Shown here in pieces: positions 1 to 5,449 of a stretch of DNA of 5,449 bases. How positions within the stretch are numbered: the stretch's first letter is position 1; every line of letters starts with the position of its first letter. A program made the translations under genes and the position numbers. This DNA is from an uncultured Woeseiaceae bacterium (GTDB taxonomy: Bacteria > Pseudomonadota > Gammaproteobacteria > Woeseiales > Woeseiaceae): contig CAMYMP010000087.1 of the NCBI GenBank assembly GCA_947259435.1, forward strand, positions 1 to 5,449, in the 5' to 3' direction. The notes below the pieces were generated by a model, which did not search any database, was not told the DNA's origin, and was given only the letters and a program-made list of their open reading frames with translations.

Positions 1-497
1 AAATCGCGAAAGTCGATGCCCGGTACGCCATCATTGTTGCCAATGTCATCGTCGAAGATAGTGCTGCCGTTGACCGTCACGGTCTGACTCATTACCGAGA
101 AAGTACCAACAGTCGGATCACTGCCGTCCGGCGTGATGCTTTCGATCGGCCCTTTCAGGTCTTCGTCGAACTCGATTCTCGTTGCAGTGCGAACGCCGTT
201 GTCATCGACCCCTGACACCCGCACTTTCATTCCTAGACGAAGGCGGCTGTCGTCGCCCATCGACTCCCCTTCGTCCTCGATCGAGATGATCGTGTTCCCG
301 GCCACTTCGAACTTTCCGCCGTTAACGAAGACACTGCCGAAACCGGTGATCGATCCGACGACCGTGACAGGGATGGGGCCGTTATCTGTCGGACCGGGCT
401 GGTTGGAGTTATTGCCTGACGAACCGCCGCCGCAAGCCGCAAGGCCGAGCATTGCGACCAGGCCCAAGATCGGTCCGATTGGTCTCATGATCTTCAT
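1..497 (-). CDS. DUF5666-type lipoprotein, 5' part (runs off the window)
   Basis: The minus strand is open from an ATG at 497 to the window edge, giving 165 visible residues; the C-terminus lies outside. An AGAGGA ribosome site sits 7-8 bases before the ATG. The N-terminus is a lipoprotein signal: charged MKIMR, a hydrophobic run to residue 19, then lipobox L-A-A-C with Cys22, followed by a flexible Gly/Ser/Asn/Pro linker (23-43). From about residue 48 the pattern GSITGFGSVFVNG, then LRLGMKVRVSG at 86-96 and TATRIEF at 104-110, fits the small beta-domain known as DUF5666 (recognised from memory). A second unit seems to start near 115 (KGPIESI, then TVTVNG). The expected product is an outer-membrane-anchored lipoprotein of unknown role. 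Its nearest neighbour, htpX, is on the same strand 323 bases upstream, so a separate transcript is likely. The lipoprotein call is firmer than the domain name. Confidence 0.8.
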   Translation of the reverse strand, partial: MKIMRPIGPILGLVAMLGLAACGGGSSGNNSNQPGPTDNGPIPVTVVGSITGFGSVFVNGGKFEVAGNTIISIEDEGESMGDDSRLRLGMKVRVSGVDDNGVRTATRIEFDEDLKGPIESITPDGSDPTVGTFSVMSQTVTVNGSTIFDDDIGNNDGVPGIDFRD

Positions 498-588
498 CGT
501 TTTGTCCTCTTTTCAAAATTTTCTGTAGCCGCCACCGGCGGTGCCGCAGATAGACCGTCAACGCCAGAAAACGGCCATCTGGAGATTG

Positions 589-617
589 AACCTACTCGAA
601 TACCACAATTGAGTCAA
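589..617 (-). promoter_or_regulatory. Candidate sigma-70 promoter of the DUF5666 lipoprotein gene
   Basis: Read on the minus strand, TTGACT (617-612) is a good -35 element. A 17-base spacer leads to TAGGTT (594-589), a mediocre -10 with three of six consensus bases. The start of transcription would fall near 582, leaving an untranslated leader of about 85 bases before the ATG at 497. That leader contains a small hairpin, CCGCC/GGCGG with a three-base loop, at 529-541. The position is right for the gene, but the weak -10 keeps this tentative. Confidence 0.4.
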
Positions 618-634
618 TATGTCGCAATAGTGGT
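602..634. repeat. Imperfect inverted repeat over the lipoprotein promoter (possible operator)
   Basis: ACCACAATTG (602-611) is mirrored by CAATAGTGGT (625-634), 9 of 10 bases complementary, with 14 bases minus one between the arms. A second perfect 11-base palindrome, ATTGAGTCAAT (608-618), lies inside and contains the proposed -35 box. The symmetry and placement suit a dimeric regulator binding site. Alternatively, because five T residues follow the right arm on the plus strand, it could be read as a weak plus-strand terminator, but no plus-strand gene precedes it. Confidence 0.4.
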
Positions 635-674
635 TTTTCTGCTTAGAAGACGGCAGCCCGCGGCCACAGCGCCC

Positions 675-699
675 GGAAGCCCCTGTATCAGGGCTTTCC
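675..699. terminator. Hairpin between htpX and the lipoprotein gene (weak terminator candidate)
   Basis: GGAAGCCCCTG and CAGGGCTTTCC flank a TAT loop. They form a core of five paired bases next to the loop and a further outer arm after a one-base bulge. It lies about 120 bases past the htpX stop and could end htpX transcription. No T run follows it on the minus strand, so intrinsic termination is not assured. Confidence 0.3.
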
Positions 700-820
700 A
701 GCGCATGTGCCGGGTTTCGGTGGGGGTTAGTTTTGGTCAGCGGACCGGGAAGACCGGCCCCTAAGCGTGCGTCTTGCGCTTACCATAAGTCGGGCCGTCT
801 GGTCTGGATGACCCGGGATT

Positions 821-1702
821 TTACGTTCGGCGCAGCGCCTCGATGCGCTCGGGAATCGGCGGATGGCTCATGAACAGGCGCATCATCTTGCGCTTGCCGC
901 CGCCCGAAATGCCGAACGCCTGCAACGCCTGCGGCAATTCACCGGGTCGGCCACGGTCGAGTCGCGCCAGTGCTCTGATCATCGGCTCGCGGCCATTGAG
1001 TTGTGCCGACCCCGCATCCGCCCGGAACTCGCGCAGACGCGACACCCACATCACGATGATGCTCGCGAGAATGCCGAGTACGAGCTGCGCTGCGATGACG
1101 GCACCGAAGTAGCCGATGCCGTAACCACTTTCGTTGCGCAGCAGAACGCGATCGACGAAGTGACCGACGAGGCGAGACAGGAAGATAACGAAGGTGTTAA
1201 CGACGCCCTGAATCAGGGTCATCGTGACCATGTCGCCATTGGCGACGTGCGAAATCTCATGGGCAAGTACCGCTTCGATTTCTTCTTTGGGCATGCTCTG
1301 CAGCAGGCCCGTGCTAACGGCTACTAATGCCGCGTTGCGGCGCGCGCCCGTCGCAAACGCGTTCATATCGGGCGAATCGTAGATCGCAACTTCGGGCGTC
1401 TCGATGCCGGCCTGGCGTGCCTGACGCTCGACCGTCGAGGTTAGCCAGGACTCCGCCGGGCTCGCCGGCTGTGTAATTACCCGCGCCCCCGTGCTGCGTT
1501 TGGCCATCCATTTGGATATCGCGAGCGAGATGAACGAGCCACCGAAGCCGATGACCAACGACAGGATCAGCAGGGCCTCGTAATTGATGCCTACATTGCG
1601 CTCGTCGAGGATACTGTCGACCCCGAGCAGCCGCAGCACGATGCTGAGCACCAGGATGACGGCGAGGTTGGTCGCCAGGAACAGCGCTACGCGCTTAAAC
1701 AT
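821..1702 (-). CDS. htpX: HtpX, inner-membrane zinc metalloprotease (peptidase family M48)
   Basis: The 293-residue product matches the usual length of HtpX, a heat-shock-associated protease that helps FtsH clear misfolded inner-membrane proteins. The zinc site is visible: HEISH at 148-152 (His148 and His152 as ligands, Glu149 catalytic) and the downstream ligand Glu225 in LREFRADA. Family signatures NAFATGARR (114-122), VAVSTGLL (127-134) and [18 protein letters not shown] (154-171) are all present, as is the [13 protein letters not shown] end. Four hydrophobic stretches, about 4-26, 41-62, 160-180 and 197-220, are the expected membrane segments, with the catalytic loop cytoplasmic. The ATG at 1702 is chosen because it gives the classic [12 protein letters not shown] start and has GGAG eight bases upstream. 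The gene stands alone, divergent from the large lipoprotein gene at 1976. Nothing in it looks damaged. Confidence 0.97.
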   Translation of the reverse strand: MFKRVALFLATNLAVILVLSIVLRLLGVDSILDERNVGINYEALLILSLVIGFGGSFISLAISKWMAKRSTGARVITQPASPAESWLTSTVERQARQAGIETPEVAIYDSPDMNAFATGARRNAALVAVSTGLLQSMPKEEIEAVLAHEISHVANGDMVTMTLIQGVVNTFVIFLSRLVGHFVDRVLLRNESGYGIGYFGAVIAAQLVLGILASIIVMWVSRLREFRADAGSAQLNGREPMIRALARLDRGRPGELPQALQAFGISGGGKRKMMRLFMSHPPIPERIEALRRT

Positions 1703-1749
1703 TGTCCGTTCTCCAGATAATAATCAGACTCATTTCTGCGTCCTTTTGA

Positions 1750-1794
1750 GCCGATTTCAAGGGGCAGAGTTCCGCGCAAACAGCGCCGATTTCA
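1750..1794. repeat. 10-bp direct repeat GCCGATTTCA in the divergent control region
   Basis: GCCGATTTCA occurs at 1750-1759 and again at 1785-1794, with starts 35 bases apart. On the minus strand each copy reads TGAAATCGGC, and the copy nearer htpX overlaps the CTTGAAA box. Both lie in the 273-base gap between htpX and the divergent lipoprotein gene, so a shared regulator site is possible. A chance repeat is also possible at this length. The rest of the gap (1800-1975) shows no clear promoter for the plus-strand gene. Confidence 0.35.
1755..1761 (-). promoter_or_regulatory. Heat-shock-like CTTGAAA box upstream of htpX
   Basis: On the minus strand CTTGAAA (1761-1755) matches the -35 consensus of sigma-32 promoters exactly, 52 bases before the htpX ATG. 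htpX is heat-inducible in Escherichia coli, so the motif makes sense here. However, no CCCCAT-like -10 is found 13-15 bases further on. Used as a sigma-70 -35 with 17-base spacing it leads only to AGAAAT (three of six). The box is real; the promoter call is tentative. Confidence 0.3.
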
Positions 1795-1975
1795 CGGCAT
1801 TGGCGGGCGCAGAGCCGAGCATACGCCGTAAACTGTAGCCTATAGATTCGATTTCCATCGTGAATTTTCTTATTTTCGGCACACCCGTACTCGCCCACAC
1901 GATTGAATTTCCTGCCCTAATGTAAGATGGTCATTGCTGGCGGGTGGCAGCCGACATTTGGAACAAAAATACATC

Positions 1976-4120
1976 ATGAAACCCGTTGCATTCGCCAATT
2001 GTTCACGCTCGCCTCATGCTGTCGCGATCATACGCCTCAGTCGCTGTATATCGGCGCTCGCTATGGGCGCTTTGATGACATCCTGCGGCGGCAGCAGCAG
2101 CAGCAGTGCTGTGACGACTCCAACCGTGACTCCTCCGCAAGCGACATTTACGGCAGCCAATGCGGAGCGCGTCGCAACGCTGACGGTCAATCTGGGCGAA
2201 GCCGCACTACTGTTTGCCGATGAGGCTGCGCTTGCGTTGCAGAAATTCGATGGAACAACGCTGTCCCAGCAACCGGACAATTGCACGGCCGGCTCAGCGA
2301 GGTATTTACTGACCGACAATGACCAGGATGGTGGCCTGTCCGTTGGCGATCGCATCAGAACCGACTACAACGGCTGTGTAACGCCGTCGACGGATGGAAG
2401 ATTTTCGGGCGACCTCTTCGTTACCCTCGAGGAAATCGATGCCAGCCGCGGTGCGGACGATGTCCGGTACGTGGCACACGTGGATGCCGACGCCGTGACG
2501 ATTTTCTACGCTGCAGGAGTGGTGAGGGCGATCGGTGCGATGACGGTGGAATTCCAGCGCGGTATTTATGAGTCGCACCTGCGCGTCTCTGGCGATGTCG
2601 AACTGTCCATCTCCCTGGTCTCTTCGGGTGCCAAGGTACGTGCTGAATGGCAAACGATGGCTGTCACGAAGCGGGAATTCTACGAGACCGCGAACTATGA
2701 AGTAAGCATGGCCGGCACGTATGAGTCCAACCTCTTCGAAGGAGCGGCAGAGATCAGTACGAGCGAGCCCCTCGCCGGAGCTCTGAATACCTGGCCTACC
2801 AGCGGGCAGGTCGATTTCGCAGGTAACGACGGCACCGGCCTCAGGATCCGCTCGGATGGCTCCGGACCGGGAGACTTCGCCGTGTTCTCAGTCGATGAAG
2901 ACGGTGATGGCGTTTTTGAGGAACTTCCGGAGACTCGTGACTGGCAAATAATCACAAATGGCTACCTGTGGTGGTTCGAGCTGTCGAGCCCCTATGAATC
3001 TGCCATACGCTCCTATGATCCAGACGATTTCAGGATATTGACCTGGCGCCCGCATGTACGCGGCGATTTCGATTTCGAGCCCACTGCAGCGAATCCGACG
3101 ATACGAATACTCACGTCGCGAACCGTTGATCCGAGTTCCCTTCCCGACAGCATACAACTGGAATCCATGCAGGCCGACTGGCCGTTCATGGATATTGTCC
3201 TCGATGTCGATGTCGAGGTCCGGGGCGCTATGATTCTCTTCCGGCCCATGCAGCAACTTGCGTTTGGCGCGCCGTACCGCTTCCCGACGGAGCCCTTTCA
3301 GATCAGCGACACGAACGGTAACCAGACCTGGGTGACGGAATTCGATTCCAGAATTCAGGTCGTCGACGAACTGGTTGCCGCAGCAATGCCGGAAGAAGCC
3401 ATTGGCTTTCCCGGCGATCAGATTCAGCCCGGTTCGGCAGGGTCTTACGCTGAAGACGGCGACATCACCGGCTTCGAGTGGACGCAGGTTCTCGGACCCT
3501 CAGCCGTGATCGCGGGTGCCGATCAACCAACGGCAACTTTAACCTTGCCGGCAACGACGCAAACCGAACTGCTGCGTGTGCATCTACAAGTAACGAATGA
3601 ATTCGGCGAGATTGATTTTGCAAAGACGGATATCACGTTGTTTTCATCACCGAGCGAAATTGATCTGGTCTACGTGCGCGCCCTCACGACCGAATCGGAT
3701 TGGCGGGAGTGGTACCTGACCCCGGCAAACGGTCAGCAACAGTACTCGCACAACGGGAGCAATCAAATCTATATCGAACACGATACGGACTACGTCAACG
3801 AAGAACTTGCCCGGGCCTTTCGTCAGGATTGGCGAATCGATATCCAAGCGCCGACGACGACAGTCATAATGGCGGAGCTCTACGACAACATTACGCATAC
3901 GTCGGCCACCGAGACTGAACCCGGATTTTCGGTCATCGGAGATGCAAGTTGCGATTCAGCACCGTCGCGCGTCGAAGTTCTCGAGTTCACGACGGACGCT
4001 GATGGCCAGCCGGCCACGCTCGCAATCGATTACGTTACTCAGTGCGACGGCGCTGAAGGCTTTGAACGGATCGAAGGATTTGTTCGCCTACGCAGCAGCA
4101 TTCCAATACCGGCGAGGTAG
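1976..4120 (+). CDS. Large modular surface lipoprotein with Ig-like and PKD-type domains
   Basis: This 714-residue protein starts at ATG 1976, which gives a basic N-region (Arg20, Arg23), a hydrophobic stretch 25-34 and lipobox M-T-S-C with Cys37, then Gly-Gly and five Ser. A TTG at 1934 would only add 14 uncharged, unhelpful residues; the ribosome site (GGA, 13 bases before the ATG) is poor either way. Modules seen: residues 66-330, beta-rich, with Cys103 and Cys134 bracketing an EF-hand-like loop (Asp114, 116, 118, Gly119, Asp125) and a second acidic DEDGDG at 307-312; about 365-455, an Ig-like domain of SbsA type (TVDPSSLPDSIQLE, then LAFGAPYRF and DTNGN); about 470-556, a PKD-type domain (GFEWTQVLGPSA, LQVTNEFGE); 557-714, a module with Cys659 and Cys690 ending CDGAEGFERIEGFVRLRSS, similar to a C-terminal module I recall from other uncharacterised secreted proteins. 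Calcium binding and disulfides are inferred. Adhesion or a scaffold role is likely; no enzyme motif is visible. Confidence 0.85.
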   Translation: MKPVAFANCSRSPHAVAIIRLSRCISALAMGALMTSCGGSSSSSAVTTPTVTPPQATFTAANAERVATLTVNLGEAALLFADEAALALQKFDGTTLSQQPDNCTAGSARYLLTDNDQDGGLSVGDRIRTDYNGCVTPSTDGRFSGDLFVTLEEIDASRGADDVRYVAHVDADAVTIFYAAGVVRAIGAMTVEFQRGIYESHLRVSGDVELSISLVSSGAKVRAEWQTMAVTKREFYETANYEVSMAGTYESNLFEGAAEISTSEPLAGALNTWPTSGQVDFAGNDGTGLRIRSDGSGPGDFAVFSVDEDGDGVFEELPETRDWQIITNGYLWWFELSSPYESAIRSYDPDDFRILTWRPHVRGDFDFEPTAANPTIRILTSRTVDPSSLPDSIQLESMQADWPFMDIVLDVDVEVRGAMILFRPMQQLAFGAPYRFPTEPFQISDTNGNQTWVTEFDSRIQVVDELVAAAMPEEAIGFPGDQIQPGSAGSYAEDGDITGFEWTQVLGPSAVIAGADQPTATLTLPATTQTELLRVHLQVTNEFGEIDFAKTDITLFSSPSEIDLVYVRALTTESDWREWYLTPANGQQQYSHNGSNQIYIEHDTDYVNEELARAFRQDWRIDIQAPTTTVIMAELYDNITHTSATETEPGFSVIGDASCDSAPSRVEVLEFTTDADGQPATLAIDYVTQCDGAEGFERIEGFVRLRSSIPIPAR
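2091..2106 (+). repeat. Trinucleotide repeat (GCA)5 coding the serine linker
   Basis: Five GCA units plus one G, just after two GCG units, encode the serine run right behind lipobox Cys37 of the large lipoprotein. Slippage would add or remove whole serines without breaking the frame, so linker length may vary between strains. Confidence 0.7.
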
Positions 4121-4161
4121 CGCACGTCTCCAGGCATTCGTTCGACGTGCCGGCCATCCGC

Positions 4162-4178
4162 CAGCCGCAACGCGGCTG
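4162..4178 (+). terminator. Hairpin after the large lipoprotein gene
   Basis: CAGCCGC and GCGGCTG form a perfect seven-base-pair GC stem around an AAC loop, 41 bases past the lipoprotein stop codon and well before the next gene. Only scattered T residues follow (ATCTTCTGG), so it is a possible weak or Rho-assisted terminator rather than a classic one. Confidence 0.35.
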
Positions 4179-4291
4179 CCGGATCTTCTGGAGCGGCATA
4201 CGACGACTACTTTATCGGGGGTTCGATACCTTCATGGCTATGCCCGGAGTCCGCAGTCTCTTGTACCGAATGCGGGCTCGGCAAGTACGCA

Positions 4292-4321
4292 TTGACGAAC
4301 AAACAGCTATCGGGATTCACT
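4292..4321 (+). promoter_or_regulatory. Possible promoter of the OmpA-family gene
   Basis: TTGACG at 4292-4297 matches five of six -35 bases and lies 52 bases before the ATG at 4350. The best -10 within range, TTCACT at 4316-4321 (18-base spacer), matches only three of six. The gene probably has its own promoter given the 229-base gap and hairpin before it, but this assignment is weak. Confidence 0.25.
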
Positions 4322-4338
4322 CTTCATATCAAACTCTC

Positions 4339-4343
4339 GGGAG
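4339..4343 (+). promoter_or_regulatory. Ribosome binding site fixing the OmpA-family start
   Basis: GGGAG lies six bases before ATG 4350. This supports that ATG over the TTG at 4344, which would be only one base away from the GGGAG. Confidence 0.6.
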
Positions 4344-4349
4344 TTGATA

Positions 4350-5231
4350 ATGACCAAGCATGTAGATTTCAGTCTTCAGTTCAGGCCGGGCGGAAATCTG
4401 CCCCGGAGATTTCTCCTGTCTGCGTTGGCACTCGTGCTCCTTGTCGTGCTGCCCGTGGGTACGGAGGCGAAGGACGCGGAAGGCGCAAAAGACCACCCGT
4501 TGTTCAACCGCCTGCCCAACTACGAAATTCAACGCTACGACGAGAGAGAGTTCGATTCCTATGACTGATTCGTGGCCAGTGACGGCAGCTACAAGACCGT
4601 AGAGGGCCGCTATTATCTCATCAATTACTACTTCTTAGAGGGCACGCAGTATCTGAGCGAAGTGGCCATCAGGAGAAACTACAGCGAGGCGTTCAAGAGG
4701 ATCGGCGGAGTCGTCGAGTACGAGGACAGAAGTGTGCACATGAGTCTGGACAAAGGCGGCCAGGTCACCTGGGTTCGCGTCCAGCCATGGAACGGAGGGC
4801 AAGGTGTGACGCTCTATATCGTCGAAGAAAAGGCGATGGAGCAGTTCATCGTTGCCGATGCCGACGCCCTGCTGCAGGAAATCAGCCTGACCGGAAAGGC
4901 GACCGTGCACGGAATCTACTTCGACACGGGGAAAGCGGTGGTCAAAGCCGCGTCTGGCCCGGCGCTGGCCGAGGTCGATAAGCTACTCGAGAAAGACTCC
5001 GACATGAAGATCTTCGTTGTCGGGCATACCGACTCGGTGGGAGATTTCGACTACAACTTCGATCTTTCCCAGAGAAGGGCTGCCGCAGTGGTAGAGGTCC
5101 TTGTATCGCAGCACAGTGTGAATCGAAACAGGCTCGAACCGCACGGCGTAGGCCCGCTCGTGCCGGCCTCCACCAATACATCCGAGGACGGGCGAGCCAG
5201 AAACCGCCGCGTCGAGCTCGTCGAACGATAA
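4350..5231 (+). pseudogene. OmpA-family peptidoglycan-binding envelope protein, interrupted by one in-frame TGA
   Basis: Reading from ATG 4350 gives 72 residues, then TGA at 4566-4568, then 220 more residues in the same frame to the TAA at 5229-5231. Together they make one familiar protein of 293 codons. The first part has a signal peptide (Arg19-Arg20, hydrophobic 21-36, likely cleavage after Ala40) and the family motif AKDHPLFNRLPNYEI. After the stop come a beta-rich region with VEGRYYLINYYFLEG and WVRVQPWNGGQG, then a C-terminal OmpA domain (about 186-293) starting GIYFDTGKA. Peptidoglycan-contact residues are in place: Asp228 in GHTDSVG and Arg243 in LSQRRAAAV, plus NRRVEL at the end. Intact relatives anchor the outer membrane to the wall from the periplasm. 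A GTG at 4572 could restart translation, but that product lacks a signal peptide and a ribosome site. Possible explanations are a recent nonsense mutation, a sequencing error, or readthrough; the intact downstream frame argues against an old pseudogene. Confidence 0.88.
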
Positions 5232-5281
5232 CGACATCGATGCGGCCGTGTATTGATTGGCGCGCCCGACAGGATTGATTC

Positions 5282-5343
5282 GGGCCTCCGGCCCTCACCC
5301 TAAACGGCGCCCTTCGGGCGTCTGTCGGCCGACTACGTCGGCC
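5282..5343. repeat. Three consecutive GC-rich hairpins behind the OmpA-family gene
   Basis: Stem one is GGGCC/GGCCC at 5282-5294, stem two GGCGCCC/GGGCGTC (one G-T pair) at 5306-5322, and stem three a perfect GGCCGAC/GTCGGCC at 5327-5343. Each has a three-base loop of form TNC (TCC, TTC, TAC). They begin 50 bases past the stop codon. No T run follows any of them, so they may protect the messenger 3' end, assist termination, or be a dispersed palindromic element. Confidence 0.6.
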
Positions 5344-5348
5344 TCGGG

Positions 5349-5375
5349 TCGAACCTGTGACCCCTGCCTTCGGAG
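5349..5375 (-). other. tRNA-like fragment (Arg-CCG type), anticodon loop to T loop; possible attachment-site remnant
   Basis: On the minus strand 27 bases read like the middle-to-3' part of a tRNA: loop CTCCGAA with a CCG anticodon (5375-5369), the 3' anticodon strand GGCAG, a variable loop GGGTC, T-stem strand ACAGG and T loop TTCGA. The matching 5' strand CTGCC is absent (GCGAA is found instead), there is no D arm, and after TTCGA the sequence goes to CCCGAGG instead of closing the T stem. It therefore cannot be a working tRNA. Recognition rests on memory of tRNA-Arg sequences. Its limits coincide with the two places where tRNA-targeting integrases cross over, so an old attachment site is one reading. 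Confidence 0.5.
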
Positions 5376-5449
5376 TTCGCCATTTCATTTATAAGTAACT
5401 GAAGTCAATAATAGGAATCGGCGCGGCGCCCATTGCAATTGCAGGACTT
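5376..5449. other. AT-richer right edge, no gene seen
   Basis: This stretch has lower GC content than the rest of the window up to 5419, then an 11-base palindrome GGCGCGGCGCC at 5420-5430. TATAAG at 5390-5395 resembles a -10 box but has no acceptable -35. Whatever lies beyond the edge may use this as its upstream region. Confidence 0.3.

Larger units (their letters stand above)
498..820. other. Gene-free interval between the DUF5666 lipoprotein gene and htpX
   Basis: I see no credible coding region on either strand here. The left part holds the lipoprotein leader, the promoter candidate and the inverted repeat described separately. The right part (about 640-820) is GC-rich and contains the 675-699 hairpin and a second inverted repeat, TAAGCG (762-767) with CGCTTA (777-782), nine bases apart and about 40 bases past the htpX stop. 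Neither hairpin is followed by a T run on the minus strand. The block 700-745, which includes a run of five G and TTAGTTTTGG, has the look of a mobile-element end, but I could not find a partner repeat or transposase to support this. Confidence 0.5.

Noticed and set aside
133..528. Plus-strand open frame of 131 codons
   Set aside because: It is antisense to the DUF5666 lipoprotein gene, which has a signal peptide, lipobox, ribosome site and family pattern; the plus frame is low-complexity Ser/Pro/Arg-rich.
1903..1928. Promoter TTGAAT / TAAGAT for the large lipoprotein gene
   Set aside because: Both boxes look plausible alone, but only 14 bases separate them, too short for a sigma-70 promoter.
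1934..1975. TTG 1934 as start of the large lipoprotein
   Set aside because: It adds 14 residues before a well-formed lipoprotein signal that begins at ATG 1976, without a better ribosome site.
4147..4347. Small basic protein of 66 residues starting at GTG 4147
   Set aside because: No ribosome site, overlaps a hairpin and the leader of the OmpA-family gene, and shows no recognisable family pattern.
4566..4568. Selenocysteine codon
   Set aside because: The family is not known to contain selenocysteine and the downstream stem does not have a recognisable bacterial recoding loop; kept only as a low-interest finding.
4572..5231. Independent gene starting at GTG 4572
   Set aside because: It has no ribosome site, no signal peptide, and continues the frame and family alignment of the upstream part, so it is the second part of one gene.
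5349..5375. Functional tRNA gene
   Set aside because: The 5' anticodon strand, D arm, acceptor stem and the closing T-stem strand are all missing.
4942..5388. Minus-strand open frame of 148 codons over the OmpA domain
   Set aside because: It is an Arg-rich shadow of a clear OmpA-domain coding region and runs through the hairpin cluster.

Overview
The window (about 5.4 kb, high GC) looks like a chromosomal stretch of a Gram-negative proteobacterium, most likely a gammaproteobacterium. This is inferred from a full-length HtpX that closely follows the gammaproteobacterial form as I remember it, two lipobox-bearing secreted proteins (one with DUF5666 character) and an OmpA-type peptidoglycan-binding protein. 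I cannot name a genus. No phage genes, transposase, CRISPR array or complete RNA gene was found.

Layout. 1-497 (minus): the 5' part of a DUF5666-type lipoprotein gene, cut by the window edge. 498-820: gene-free, holding a candidate promoter/operator for that gene and hairpins behind htpX. 821-1702 (minus): htpX, a membrane zinc protease. 1703-1975: divergent control region with a heat-shock-like CTTGAAA box upstream of htpX and a 10-bp direct repeat. 1976-4120 (plus): a 714-residue modular surface lipoprotein with an EF-hand-like loop, an Ig-like domain of SbsA type, a PKD-type domain and a cysteine-paired C-terminal module. 4121-4349: short gap with a hairpin and the leader of the next gene. 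4350-5231 (plus): an OmpA-family envelope protein gene interrupted by one in-frame TGA at codon 73, with all downstream sequence otherwise intact. 5232-5449: non-coding tail with three GC hairpins in a row and a 27-base tRNA-like fragment (anticodon loop to T loop, Arg-CCG-like) on the minus strand.

All four genes act at the cell envelope: two putative lipoproteins, an inner-membrane quality-control protease and a peptidoglycan-anchored protein. They are not one operon. The first two are minus strand but separated by 323 bases, and the last two are plus strand with a 229-base gap. The points most worth a second look are the single internal stop in the OmpA-family gene and the tRNA fragment beside the hairpin cluster, which may mark an old integration site. 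I found no convincing new multi-gene system.
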